A stretch of 25,835 nucleotides of DNA from Treponema sp. (GCA_031268245.1 JAIRXN010000170.1:1-25835), one strand, 5' to 3'. Shown: positions 7,405 to 15,172, counted from the first letter of the stretch. Notes: generated from the sequence alone by a model not told the origin. A program made the numbers and translations.

Positions 7405-9310
7405 AAACGTCCAGATTCGCTACGCTGAGGGCATTCTCCTCGATAAACTCACGGCGGGGGGCGACGAGTTCGCCCATGAGGGTAGAAAAAATGCGTTCCG
7501 CTTCCACGGCGTCGTCCAGGTGAACCTGGATGATGTTACGCTGGCCGGGATCCATGGTGGTTACCCAGAGCTGGTCGGGGTTCATTTCGCCCAAGCCCTT
7601 GTAGCGTTGGACGCCTACCTTTTCGGGGTCACGGCCGGATTCGAAGAGGAGCCGGTCTTTTTCCGAATCATCGTAGGCATAGAAGGTCTTTTTCTCATAA
7701 CTTACCTTGTAGAGAGGAGGCATGGCGAGGTACACGTGACCCCGTTCAATAAGTTCTGTCATATAGCGGTAGAAGAAGGTGAGAAGCAGGGTACGAATAT
7801 GAGATCCGTCCACATCGGCATCGGCCATGATAATGATCTTGTGATAGCGGATTTTATCTACCTTGAATTCGCCGCCGCAACCCGCGCCTATACTGGCGAT
7901 GATGGGCTGGAGTTTCTCGTTGGTTACCACTTTTTCTATACGGGTTTTTTCTACGTTGAGCATCTTGCCGAAGAGGCTCAATATTGCCTGGTACTGGCGG
8001 TTCCGGCCCATTTTGGCGGATCCTCCGGCCGAGTCGCCTTCCACGATAAAAAGCTCGCAGAGGCTGGGGTCTTTTTCGGAGCAGTCTGCAAGTTTACCGG
8101 GGAGGCCCGCGGAATCCATGGCGTTTTTGCGGCGGGTAGCGTCCCTGGCCTGGCGGGCTGCGATACGGGCCCTGGCCGCAAGTATGCTCTTTTCCAGGAT
8201 GGCGGCGATTACATCGGGATGCCGGTCAAAGTAGAGTTCAAGCTGCTCACCGGTCAGGGATTCAACGATGCCTTTGACTTCGCTGTTTCCCAGCTTGCCC
8301 TTGGTTTGACCTTCAAACTGGGGGTTGGGTACTTTTACCGAAAGAACTGCGGTAAGACCCTCCCGCACATCGTCACCCGAGAGACTTTCGTCCAGTTTTT
8401 TGACCTGTTTGCCCTTTTTAAGACACTCATTCAGAGTACGGGTAAGGGAGGATTTGAAGCCTACAAGGTGGGTTCCCCCGTCTCTGGTATTGATATCGTT
8501 GACGAAGGAGTACATGATTTCGTTGAAGCCATCGTTGTACTGGATGGCGCATTCCACCTCTACATCGTCCCTGGTTCCCCCGATGAATATAGGCTCTTTG
8601 TAGAGCACGGTTTTGTTCTCGTTGAGATACTCCACAAAGCTCTTTACACCGCCGTCAAACTTGAATTCGTGGGCCTTGGGAGTGGAAAGCCGCTCGTCCC
8701 GAATGGTGATTTTAAGGCCCTTGTTGAGGAAAGCCAACTCCCGCAGGCGGTTGGAAAGGGCATCGAAATTGTAGGTGGTACTCTCAAATATTGAAGAATC
8801 GGCTCTGAAACGGACTATGGTGCCCCGTCTTTCCGTTGTTCCAATCTCGCCGGCAGGGCCTTCCGGAATACCGATTTTATAGCGCTGGGTATGGATTTTG
8901 CCGTCGATGTGGACAAATGTCTCGCACCATTCGGAGAGGGCATTGACCACCGAGACTCCCACGCCGTGGAGGCCGCCCGAAACTTTGTAGCTCTTTTTGT
9001 CGAACTTTCCCCCCGCATGAAGCCGGGTCATGACCAGTTCCAGGGCGCTTACATGCTCGGTAGGGTGAATATCGACAGGGATGCCCCGGCCGTTATCCTC
9101 TACCCGGACTACGTCGTTCCCCTCCAAGACCACCAGAATATCGTCACAGAAGCCCTGCATGGCCTCATCAATGGAGTTGTCTACGACTTCGAATACCAGA
9201 TGATGCAGACCATCAATACCGGTCGTCCCAATATACATGCCGGGACGTTTACGAACTGCCTCAAGACCCTTAAGAACCTGAATATTTTGTGCTGAATAAG
9301 CGGAATTCAC
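7403..9310 (-). CDS. gyrB: DNA gyrase subunit B
   Basis: ATPase subunit of type II topoisomerase, 635 residues, which with GyrA introduces negative supercoils. The N-terminus reads VLKGLEAVRKRPGMYIG. The GHKL ATPase motifs are the Asn-containing EVVDNSIDEA, the DNGRGIPV motif and GGLHGVGVSVVNALS. The TOPRIM motifs are FIVEGDSAGGSA and DADVDGSHIRTLLLTFFYR. The C-terminal tail with RYKGLGEMNPDQLW is typical. It lacks the roughly 170-residue insert found in proteobacterial GyrB. The start is GTG 9310, which aligns the N-terminus with E. coli GyrB; AAAAGG lies directly against it, too close for a normal Shine-Dalgarno. Divergence from dnaA at the origin puts gyrB on the leading strand of the left replichore. 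A ParE role is less likely given the origin location. Confidence 0.97.
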   Translation of the reverse strand: MNSAYSAQNIQVLKGLEAVRKRPGMYIGTTGIDGLHHLVFEVVDNSIDEAMQGFCDDILVVLEGNDVVRVEDNGRGIPVDIHPTEHVSALELVMTRLHAGGKFDKKSYKVSGGLHGVGVSVVNALSEWCETFVHIDGKIHTQRYKIGIPEGPAGEIGTTERRGTIVRFRADSSIFESTTYNFDALSNRLRELAFLNKGLKITIRDERLSTPKAHEFKFDGGVKSFVEYLNENKTVLYKEPIFIGGTRDDVEVECAIQYNDGFNEIMYSFVNDINTRDGGTHLVGFKSSLTRTLNECLKKGKQVKKLDESLSGDDVREGLTAVLSVKVPNPQFEGQTKGKLGNSEVKGIVESLTGEQLELYFDRHPDVIAAILEKSILAARARIAARQARDATRRKNAMDSAGLPGKLADCSEKDPSLCELFIVEGDSAGGSAKMGRNRQYQAILSLFGKMLNVEKTRIEKVVTNEKLQPIIASIGAGCGGEFKVDKIRYHKIIIMADADVDGSHIRTLLLTFFYRYMTELIERGHVYLAMPPLYKVSYEKKTFYAYDDSEKDRLLFESGRDPEKVGVQRYKGLGEMNPDQLWVTTMDPGQRNIIQVHLDDAVEAERIFSTLMGELVAPRREFIEENALSVANLDV

Positions 9311-9316
9311 CTTTTC

Positions 9317-9345
9317 ATCTTACCTATCTTGCATAAAAAAGTAAA
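9317..9345 (-). promoter_or_regulatory. Candidate gyrB promoter (weak)
   Basis: On the minus strand TTTACT (9345-9340), a 17-base spacer, then TAAGAT (9322-9317) that ends six bases before GTG 9310. Both hexamers match consensus at four of six. A better -35, TTGACT, lies five bases further upstream but has no matching -10. Confidence 0.3.
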
Positions 9346-9427
9346 GTCAACATAAACTGAGACAAAGGAAAGGAAATGCGGCGGCTTGAAGTTTCGCTGC
9401 ATGATGCACAGGCATTTGTGTACAAAC

Positions 9428-9436
9428 TGTGGATAA
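9428..9436 (-). promoter_or_regulatory. Perfect consensus DnaA box
   Basis: TGTGGATAA on the plus strand is the exact reverse complement of TTATCCACA. It lies in the gyrB-dnaA gap, the expected place for the upstream half of a bipartite origin. Confidence 0.8.
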
Positions 9437-9607
9437 ATAAGGCGGATATCCTTAAAAAGGATGAGCGGAGAAGGCCCTGGAAAGCTTCTTTCGTAAGTCC
9501 TTATTTTTTTCAACGTATTTCTTTGTATTACAAGGAATTAGGTACAGTTTACCAATCAGATGTTAAGGGGTAGAAGTCCGGAATGTCCGGCGTTCTGTCT
9601 TTTCTTG

Positions 9608-9637
9608 TTTACAAGAACGGCAAGGCTTGTGCATAAT
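9608..9637 (+). promoter_or_regulatory. Probable dnaA promoter with overlapping DnaA box
   Basis: TTTACA (9608-9613) and CATAAT (9632-9637) are separated by 18 bases; each matches consensus at five of six. A DnaA-box-like TGTGCATAA (9628-9636, eight of nine) covers the -10 and a weaker TGTTAATAA (9639-9647) lies on the start point. DnaA bound here would block its own promoter, a known form of autoregulation in other bacteria. Confidence 0.6.
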
Positions 9638-9646
9638 ATGTTAATA

Positions 9647-9723
9647 ACCGGTAGAGGAAGTCATAACATCCCGCCGAGTAGGCCCGGTGTACCGGAAGCT
9701 CCGCTATGTAGTCCTTCTCCGGT
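9647..9723 (+). promoter_or_regulatory. Foldable 5' leader of dnaA
   Basis: If transcription starts near 9644, the leader folds at once. ACCGGTAGAGGA (9647-9658) pairs with TCCTTCTCCGGT (9712-9723) over 11 base pairs with one bulge on each side. Inside, CATA-GCCGAG can pair with CTCCGC-TATG, and CCGGTGTACCGG forms a small hairpin. The closing stem ends one base or less before the AAAGG Shine-Dalgarno (9724-9728), so folding could affect dnaA translation. I do not recognise it as a known riboswitch or RNA family. Confidence 0.4.
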
Positions 9724-9735
9724 AAAGGTTTAGAA

Positions 9736-11133
9736 ATGGGTATATCTGAGTATGAAATATTCTGGCAGGAAGCGCTTAAACTGGCCCGGCAGAAAATGGG
9801 TGAACAGGCTTTTCCCGTCTGGTTTGATCTTGAATTTCTCTCTTCTGCCGGAGATACCATTACCGTTGCAGTCCCTTCAAACTTTTATCTGGATCGGCTG
9901 ATTCAGCGCCGGTATCATACCCTGCTTGAAGCCAAGCTTCTGGAATTGACAGGCCGGGAAATTCATCTGGCTTTTGAGGTTATCCCTTCCAAAAAACAGG
10001 AAACCGTCCAAAAAGAAGAGACCGAAAGCGATTTGGAGAAGGAAAAAACCAAAATAAAGGCCCCGGCAGAGAAAAAAACCGAAAAAAAATCTAAACATTC
10101 CCAACTCCGGGAAGATTATACCTTTGAACGTTATATTGTCGGAGAAAATAATGACTATGCGGTAAGCGTAGCCAAGGCTATCGGGCTTAATCCGGGAACT
10201 TCTTACAACCCGTTCCTGATCTACGGGGGTGTCGGCCTGGGCAAAACCCACTTGATGCACGCCATTGGGAGCTTTATCTATCAGAATTCGGATTATAAGA
10301 TAATATGCATCACTTCCGAAAATTTTCTCAACGAGTTTATCCAGGCGATTGGGGATAAGAATACCTCGGCGGCCTTCAAAAACAAATTCCGTATGACCGA
10401 TGTTCTTCTCATGGATGACATCCAATTCTTTCAGGATAAGGAACAGGTTCAGGAAGAACTTTTCCATACCTTCAATTCTCTTCTGGAGGCAAAAAAACAG
10501 GTCGTCTTTACCTGTGATCGGCCTGTTTCGGAACTGAAAAAGATCCCTGAACGGCTAAAGTCGCGGTTTGAACTCTGCCTCAAGGTGGATCTGCAGCCTC
10601 CAAAGTATGAAACCCGTTGTGCTATTCTCAAAAAAAAAGCCGCAGAACGGGGTATAGACATTCCGGATGCCGTAATTGATCTTATCGGCAAGAATATTTC
10701 CACCAATATCCGGGATCTTGAGGGGGCCATCAACACCCTGATTCCCTATGCGGAACTGAAAAAGATACCCATAACCCTGGAAATAGCCCAAAATCTGCTG
10801 CGGGATATGTTCGCCTCCCCAAAAATGGAGAATCTTTCAATCGATCTTATCCGCCGGATCGTGGCCTCTTATTTTTCCCTTACTCCCAATGATCTCAAAG
10901 GGAGGAAAAAAAACAAAAATATCGCTCTGGCGCGGCACATTGCCATGTATATTTCTTATGAAATTGCAGACTATTCCACCACGGAGATAGGCCAGGACTT
11001 TGGAGGAAGAGATCATACCACAGTTATGCATTCCTGCAATGTGATACGGGATACCCTTCAGTCCGATCCTACCATGCAGCCGACCATAGATAACCTTAAA
11101 CGACTGATTCGGGAGGAAAGCGCCAGGCATTAA
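9736..11133 (+). CDS. dnaA: Chromosomal replication initiator DnaA
   Basis: Initiator ATPase of 465 residues that binds DnaA boxes and unwinds the origin. Domain I covers about residues 1-85 (EIFWQEALKLARQKM). Domain II is a lysine/glutamate-rich linker at about 90-125. Domain III is the AAA+ module with Walker A GGVGLGKT at 164-171 and Walker B LLMDDIQFF (Asp227, Asp228). Domain IV carries the DnaA-box recognition signature GGRDHTTVMH (Asp426-His427-Thr428). ATG 9736 is preceded by AAAGG (9724-9728) at seven bases. dnaN follows 245 bases later across the putative unwinding region. Probable control is through the overlapping DnaA box in its promoter and possibly the folded leader. Confidence 0.98.
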   Translation: MGISEYEIFWQEALKLARQKMGEQAFPVWFDLEFLSSAGDTITVAVPSNFYLDRLIQRRYHTLLEAKLLELTGREIHLAFEVIPSKKQETVQKEETESDLEKEKTKIKAPAEKKTEKKSKHSQLREDYTFERYIVGENNDYAVSVAKAIGLNPGTSYNPFLIYGGVGLGKTHLMHAIGSFIYQNSDYKIICITSENFLNEFIQAIGDKNTSAAFKNKFRMTDVLLMDDIQFFQDKEQVQEELFHTFNSLLEAKKQVVFTCDRPVSELKKIPERLKSRFELCLKVDLQPPKYETRCAILKKKAAERGIDIPDAVIDLIGKNISTNIRDLEGAINTLIPYAELKKIPITLEIAQNLLRDMFASPKMENLSIDLIRRIVASYFSLTPNDLKGRKKNKNIALARHIAMYISYEIADYSTTEIGQDFGGRDHTTVMHSCNVIRDTLQSDPTMQPTIDNLKRLIREESARH

Positions 11134-11331
11134 TTGTGGAAAAGGTATTGAAAAGAGGTGGATAAACGAAAGCCGCGTGAACATTGTGGAAAGAAAGAAC
11201 AATAACAGACCATGTTGTTGGAAAGCTAATTCCTTATAATACAAGGAATTAGATATGTTTTCCACATATACTTCCGCCTACTAATACTACTACTAAATTT
11301 ATATATATTATATAATAATAACAAGAAAGGA
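11134..11331 (+). promoter_or_regulatory. oriC unwinding region (DnaA boxes, GC block, DnaA-trios, AT-rich tract)
   Basis: DnaA-box-like sites occur at 11135-11143 (TGTGGAAAA), 11157-11165 (GGTGGATAA), 11185-11193 (TGTGGAAAG) and 11258-11266 (TTTTCCACA). The last is followed by a short GC block CTTCCGCC (11271-11278). Then come CTA/ATA triplets from 11278 to 11297, which read TAG-TAG-TAG-TAT-TAG on the other strand and fit the DnaA-trio pattern. After that is an almost pure A/T tract to about 11331. This box, GC block, trio and AT-rich order matches the basal unwinding system described in Bacillus. The location between dnaA and dnaN supports the call. Confidence 0.82.
11226..11252. repeat. 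Perfect 10-bp inverted repeat in the origin
   Basis: CTAATTCCTT (11226-11235) and AAGGAATTAG (11243-11252) are exact inverted copies with a seven-base spacer. The spacer side contains TATAAT (11235-11240), so this may be an operator or a dnaN promoter element. Its right arm belongs to the 13-mer TACAAGGAATTAG, also found at 9529-9541 upstream of dnaA. Confidence 0.75.
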
Positions 11332-11378
11332 CAACCCAAAATAACCAATCCCGGAATGTCCTCAAGGAGAGTGCATAA

Positions 11379-12476
11379 ATGAAGTTTAGCTGCGATAGAA
11401 ACATATTGCTGAAAGAAATAAACATGGCCCAGGAAATCGTTTCCACGAAGAATGCTATGTCGATCCTGTCCAATATCTATCTGGAGGCAGAAGAAGACAG
11501 CCTTGTGATAAAAGCTACGGACACAAAGGTTAGTTTTGAAACCCGGATGCCTGTAATTGTCGGCGAAACAGGAGCTACCACGATACTTGGGGATAAATTC
11601 CTGGGGATTCTCAATTCTATTCCTGAAGGGGAACTGGAATTTGAACAGGTTGATACAAAATCGATCATCAAACCAAGTAATAAAAAGATAAAATTTCAGT
11701 TGAAGAGTATTTCGTCTGAAAAATTTCCCGAATTTCCCGTTTCTTCCGAAAAATACTTTGAAATACCCGTAAAAGACTTTAAGGATATGATCATACAGAC
11801 CGTTTTTGCGGTTTCTGATGATGAAACCCGGTATTTTATGAACGGAGTTCATCTGGAGAAGGTTGACGGGAATATTGTCATGGTGGCTACCGATGGACGG
11901 CGCCTTGCCTATATCAGTAAACCAATAGGAAATGAAATAAAAGATTTTTCCGGAGTCATTATACCGCCTAAGATACTTACCATTCTGATGAAAAGGACAG
12001 GAGATGAGGGACTGGTATCAATTTCGGTCACCGATAAGACGATTTTTATCCGTTTTGGAAGCTATAATCTTTCGTCGGTACTCATTGAAGGCCCTTTCCC
12101 CAATTACAAACGGGTGATTCCCGAATCTCAGAACAGTATGTTCATCGTTAATCGGCTTGAAATGCTGGACGCTCTGAGGCGTGTATCCCTTCTTGTGGAG
12201 CAGAAATCCCGGCGAATATACCTGGGTCTGGTCTCCGGTTTGGTATCTGTCTATTCTGAAGAAAACGATATTGGCGTTGCACGGGAAGAGATCTCCTGCA
12301 AGTATGAGGGTGAAGAGCTATCCATAGCCCTCAATTATCGTTATATAGAGGAACCATTCAAGGTAATGGATGATGAAGAAATCTGTATCCGGTTTACCGA
12401 TACGACAAAGGCCATAACCATTGTGCCGGTGCCGGAAAAAGACTTCTTTCATATTGTCATGCCGATGCAAAACTGA
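11379..12476 (+). CDS. dnaN: DNA polymerase III beta subunit (sliding clamp)
   Basis: A protein of 365 residues, the normal length for the dimeric ring clamp that tethers polymerase III and other proteins to DNA. The N-terminus (MKFSCDRNILLKEINMAQEIVS) and the LSNIYLEA region match bacterial DnaN. Near residues 160-175 it reads VMVATDGRRLAYIS, a highly conserved clamp motif, and the C-terminus ends with the family-typical IVMPMQN. The three clamp domains fall at about 1-120, 125-245 and 246-365. AAGGAGA at 11364-11370 lies eight bases before ATG 11379, so translation uses a Shine-Dalgarno. recF begins four bases after the stop. The dnaA-dnaN-recF order is the ancestral bacterial origin arrangement. 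Confidence 0.97.
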   Translation: MKFSCDRNILLKEINMAQEIVSTKNAMSILSNIYLEAEEDSLVIKATDTKVSFETRMPVIVGETGATTILGDKFLGILNSIPEGELEFEQVDTKSIIKPSNKKIKFQLKSISSEKFPEFPVSSEKYFEIPVKDFKDMIIQTVFAVSDDETRYFMNGVHLEKVDGNIVMVATDGRRLAYISKPIGNEIKDFSGVIIPPKILTILMKRTGDEGLVSISVTDKTIFIRFGSYNLSSVLIEGPFPNYKRVIPESQNSMFIVNRLEMLDALRRVSLLVEQKSRRIYLGLVSGLVSVYSEENDIGVAREEISCKYEGEELSIALNYRYIEEPFKVMDDEEICIRFTDTTKAITIVPVPEKDFFHIVMPMQN

Positions 12477-12480
12477 CAAA

Positions 12481-13611
12481 TTGATAATCCGTTCCGTTCA
12501 AACCGTCTTTTTTAGGAATTTAACCGATGGCATTACGGATACTCGTGCTAAAGATATTTTTCTGATTGGTGAAAACGGGCAGGGAAAAAGCAATTTTATT
12601 GAGGCTGTTTATTATTCCGCCTATGCTTCTTCGTTCCGGGGAGCTGCCGACAGGGAATTGGCCCGTTTTGATGAAAAATCCAACCTTATAAAACCAACCG
12701 GACATGAAACGAAGTCTCGCGCCTTCTCTGTCTCCCTTAGTTATGATGATCCTTTGGTAAATCAAGTATTGGTAAAGTATGAAGGAGGAAAAAAGAGCAT
12801 CCGTATCAATGGGAAAGCCGCAACAGACCGGAAAGAACTGCTCGGCATAGCTCCCTGCATAGTTTTCTGTCATGAAGATATGGAATTTGTAACCGGAAGC
12901 CCCGAGAAACGGCGCTGGTTTTTCGATCAGACCTTAAGTTTGATGGATCCTGTGTATCTTGATATGTTCCGCCGTTACCGCCGGGTTCTCAAAGAAAAGA
13001 ACGCCCTGCTCCGGGAGTGCCGTTTGAGAGGCCAGTATACCCAGGCTGTTCCGGTACTGGATGTGATTGATCCCCAGCTTGTAAGTTACGGTCTTTCCCT
13101 GACGGAGAAGCGTGAAGAGGCGGCGGAACAGTTTTCCCGGCTTTTTACCCGCCTTTATGGGGAAGTATCCGGCATAGAAGGGCTGGAAGTACGGTACCAG
13201 AGTTCCTGGAAACGGAAGGAAGATGCGGAAAAAATCCTTCTGGAAAAAAGGCAGGCGGAATTTGCGGCGGGCTTGAGTCTTTCGGGCCCCCACCGTGACC
13301 GCTACAATTTTTACCGGGCAGGGAACGAATTTACCCGAACCGCTTCCACCGGGCAGCGCCGACTTTTGGCCTTGCTTCTCCGTTCCGCCCAGGCTAAAAT
13401 TTACCGGGAGGCGGCAGGGAAAGACCCGGTTCTGCTTCTGGATGATGTACTGCTGGAGATGGATGGGGAAAAACGCAGGCGTTTTTTGGCTGTTCTTCCT
13501 TCCTATTCCCAGGCCTTCTACACTTTCCTGCCCGAAGAGCCCTATCAGGCCTACAAAAAGGATGACATCCTGATATACCGCCTTGCAGAGGGCTCTCTGG
13601 AGCCGGTATGA
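12481..13611 (+). CDS. recF: DNA replication and repair protein RecF
   Basis: An SMC-like ATPase that loads RecA at gaps with RecO and RecR. I use the TTG at 12481, giving 376 residues beginning MIIRSVQTVFFRNLTD, which fits the RecF N-terminus. The longer frame from 12421 would overlap dnaN with non-RecF sequence. Walker A is GENGQGKS at residues 30-37. The ABC signature is STGQRRLLALLL near 287-298. Walker B is VLLLDDVLLEMD near 317-328. The region EKRRWFFDQTLSLMDP at about 140-160 is typical. No clear Shine-Dalgarno precedes TTG 12481. The dnaN stop is at 12474-12476, so reinitiation by terminating ribosomes is likely. The DUF721 gene starts ten bases after the recF stop. Confidence 0.93.
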   Translation: MIIRSVQTVFFRNLTDGITDTRAKDIFLIGENGQGKSNFIEAVYYSAYASSFRGAADRELARFDEKSNLIKPTGHETKSRAFSVSLSYDDPLVNQVLVKYEGGKKSIRINGKAATDRKELLGIAPCIVFCHEDMEFVTGSPEKRRWFFDQTLSLMDPVYLDMFRRYRRVLKEKNALLRECRLRGQYTQAVPVLDVIDPQLVSYGLSLTEKREEAAEQFSRLFTRLYGEVSGIEGLEVRYQSSWKRKEDAEKILLEKRQAEFAAGLSLSGPHRDRYNFYRAGNEFTRTASTGQRRLLALLLRSAQAKIYREAAGKDPVLLLDDVLLEMDGEKRRRFLAVLPSYSQAFYTFLPEEPYQAYKKDDILIYRLAEGSLEPV

Positions 13612-13621
13612 TGGATATATA

Positions 13622-14116
13622 ATGAGAAAGGTCGGAGACATAATCAAGGCCATGATTGGCCCTGAACTGGCCGAAACAGTGCGGGGATATTCTGATTTTT
13701 TCAAATCCTGGGAAGATATTACCGAAAAAAACCATATTGCCGCGGCGGGTTTCCATTCACGGATAAAGGAATTTGAAAGAGGCGTGGTGCTTATTGAGAC
13801 GGAGCACCCCGGCTGGATTCAGCTTTTACAGACCAAAGAACGGAAACTGCTCTACGATTTTCAACGGCGTTTCCCCGAAAAAGGAGTTACCGGTATTGCC
13901 TTTTTTCTTGCCAAAGAACGGGGAGAAACCGGAATTACCGGGCTTGAGACGCCTGTTCTACCGGGCCCGGAGCCGTCTGAAGAAACGGAAGAAAAGATCG
14001 ACGGCAAAATCTCGTGGGACAAGATCCATGATGAAGGGCTCAAGGCAACGTTGCGGCGGCTTGAAAAGGCGATAGCCGCGCAAAACCATGCGGCCGGAAC
14101 CGAAGATCTGCCGTGA
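13622..14116 (+). CDS. DUF721 / DciA-like protein
   Basis: A protein of 164 residues beginning MRKVGDIIKAMIGPELAETV. The N-terminal helix pair, then FKSWEDITEKNHIAAAGFHSR and GVVLIETEHPGWIQLLQ, matches the DUF721/DciA fold. In that family a W-x-x-I/V segment and a conserved strand with a tryptophan are standard. DciA proteins help load the replicative helicase in bacteria that lack DnaC or DnaI, which fits the location next to dnaA-dnaN-recF. The C-terminal third (about 110-164) is charged and linker-like. ATG 13622 lies ten bases after recF. The gene ends in a GTGA overlap with the radical SAM gene. Assignment to helicase loading rests on family membership and gene order; the sequence alone does not prove it. 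Confidence 0.8.
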   Translation: MRKVGDIIKAMIGPELAETVRGYSDFFKSWEDITEKNHIAAAGFHSRIKEFERGVVLIETEHPGWIQLLQTKERKLLYDFQRRFPEKGVTGIAFFLAKERGETGITGLETPVLPGPEPSEETEEKIDGKISWDKIHDEGLKATLRRLEKAIAAQNHAAGTEDLP

Positions 14117-15066
14117 CATCCCTTTACGAGCATTGTAATCTCTGCCCCCGCCGATGCGGTGTGAACCGTTTGAGAGGGGAACGGGGCTACTGCAGGGAGA
14201 CCGCTGCCCTGCGTTTGGCATGCGCCTCCATACACCGGGGAGAGGAACCTCCCGTTACCGGGCAAGGAGGCTCCGGAACTATCTTTGTAAGCGGTTGTAA
14301 TCTGGGCTGTACCTTCTGTCAGAACTGGCAGATTTCACGGTATGCGGACGCAGAGACCATGGGACGGGAAGTTTCATCCGAAGAATTTGCCGCTATCTGT
14401 ATTGCCCTTGAGGAAAAGGGAGCGGAAAATATCAATATTGTTACCGGGAGTCATACAATTCCTGCAATTGCCGAAGGCATTGACCGCGCCAGAGAGCGGG
14501 GTTTGAAGATACCGGTACTCTGGAACAGTTCCGCCTATGAAACCGGGGAAGCCCTGGAAATACTCAGCACAAAGGTAGACGCCTGGCTTCCCGACCTTAA
14601 AACCCTCGATCCTGCGCTGGCTTCCCGGTATTTCAATGCCGCGGATTACCCGGAAAGGGCAAAGGCTGCAATACTGAAGATGCTTTCCTTTCCCTATTCG
14701 TTTATTATTGTCCGTCACCTTATATTGCCCGGTCATCTGGAATCCACCAGGGAGGTGCTGCAATGGCTTGCTCATCTGAACCTGTTCAAAAACACCAAAA
14801 ACAGGGCAATGGTTTCGATTATGACACAGTTTACACCAGTCAATGTTACAGACTTGCGTATGCCGTATATGCGTTATGTAACCCAGGAGGAGTATGAACA
14901 GGTATTGGACTGGCTCGGTGAATTAGGTATTGAAGAAGGCTACTGTCAGGAACCGGTAAGAAACAGCGGCTGGCTGCCGGATTTTGGGAGAAGGAATCCG
15001 TTTAGCGCCCGTGGGGACGATGCTTCTGAACTTTCTTCCCCTGTGTGGCACTGGGAAGATACATGA
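14113..15066 (+). CDS. PflX-type radical SAM protein (COG1313)
   Basis: A protein of 317 residues. The radical SAM cluster motif CNLGCTFC gives Cys62, Cys66 and Cys69. An N-terminal cysteine set (CNLCPRRCGVNR followed by GYC, about residues 8-35) precedes it. The order CxxCxxxCG, then CxxxCxxC with FCQNWQIS, and the downstream NIVTGSHTIPAI and DAWLPDLKTLD segments, match the PflX group. These proteins resemble pyruvate formate-lyase activating enzymes but have no established substrate. The GTG start overlaps the DUF721 stop by four bases (GTGA), so translation is coupled. Its presence at the end of the origin operon looks like hitchhiking rather than a replication role. A palindrome follows the stop. 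Confidence 0.88.
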   Translation: MTSLYEHCNLCPRRCGVNRLRGERGYCRETAALRLACASIHRGEEPPVTGQGGSGTIFVSGCNLGCTFCQNWQISRYADAETMGREVSSEEFAAICIALEEKGAENINIVTGSHTIPAIAEGIDRARERGLKIPVLWNSSAYETGEALEILSTKVDAWLPDLKTLDPALASRYFNAADYPERAKAAILKMLSFPYSFIIVRHLILPGHLESTREVLQWLAHLNLFKNTKNRAMVSIMTQFTPVNVTDLRMPYMRYVTQEEYEQVLDWLGELGIEEGYCQEPVRNSGWLPDFGRRNPFSARGDDASELSSPVWHWEDT

Positions 15067-15069
15067 TCT

Positions 15070-15102
15070 TGTCCCAAAATTCGAGTACGTTTTGGAACAG
15101 CC
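15070..15102. repeat. Imperfect palindrome after the radical SAM gene
   Basis: TGTCCCAAAA (15070-15079) pairs with TTTTGGAACA (15090-15099) at nine of ten positions over a ten-base loop. The right arm is part of GTTTTGGAACAGCC (15089-15102), identical over 14 bases to 20392-20405. It may act as a weak terminator on the plus strand, but no T-run follows. Confidence 0.6.
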
Positions 15103-15172
15103 TCACATAACAAAAAGCGGATCTAAATTTTTGCATTTTTCCAGGATATGAGAACATAATTTGATCAATAGG

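Larger units (their letters stand above)
9311..9735. other. gyrB-dnaA divergent intergenic region, upstream half of a probable bipartite origin
   Basis: This 425-bp stretch holds no convincing gene. Visible elements are: gyrB promoter candidates next to 9310; a palindrome TTTGT-GT-ACAAA at 9415-9426 directly before a perfect DnaA box; a small hairpin ATCCTT-AAA-AAGGAT near 9447-9461; the 13-mer TACAAGGAATTAG at 9529-9541, repeated after dnaA; two hairpins at 9572-9596 (AGAAGTCCGGA arm) and 9602-9617 (TTCTTG/CAAGAA); and the dnaA promoter and leader. A 65-codon plus-strand frame at 9376-9573 is probably accidental. Confidence 0.7.

Noticed and set aside
7367..8794. 475-codon plus-strand open frame
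   Set aside because: It is fully antisense to gyrB, which is certain from its motifs; the frame has no recognisable domain and starts inside a palindrome.
9376..9573. 65-codon frame in the gyrB-dnaA gap
   Set aside because: It has no Shine-Dalgarno, crosses the perfect DnaA box and origin repeats, and shows no domain; probably chance.
9645..9735. Possible SRP RNA or other known small RNA upstream of dnaA
   Set aside because: The conserved SRP core (GGAAGG with GCAGC context) is not present; the fold is better described as a dnaA leader.
11226..11852. 208-codon minus-strand open frame over the origin and dnaN
   Set aside because: It is antisense to dnaN and includes the AT-rich unwinding tract; composition is driven by that tract.
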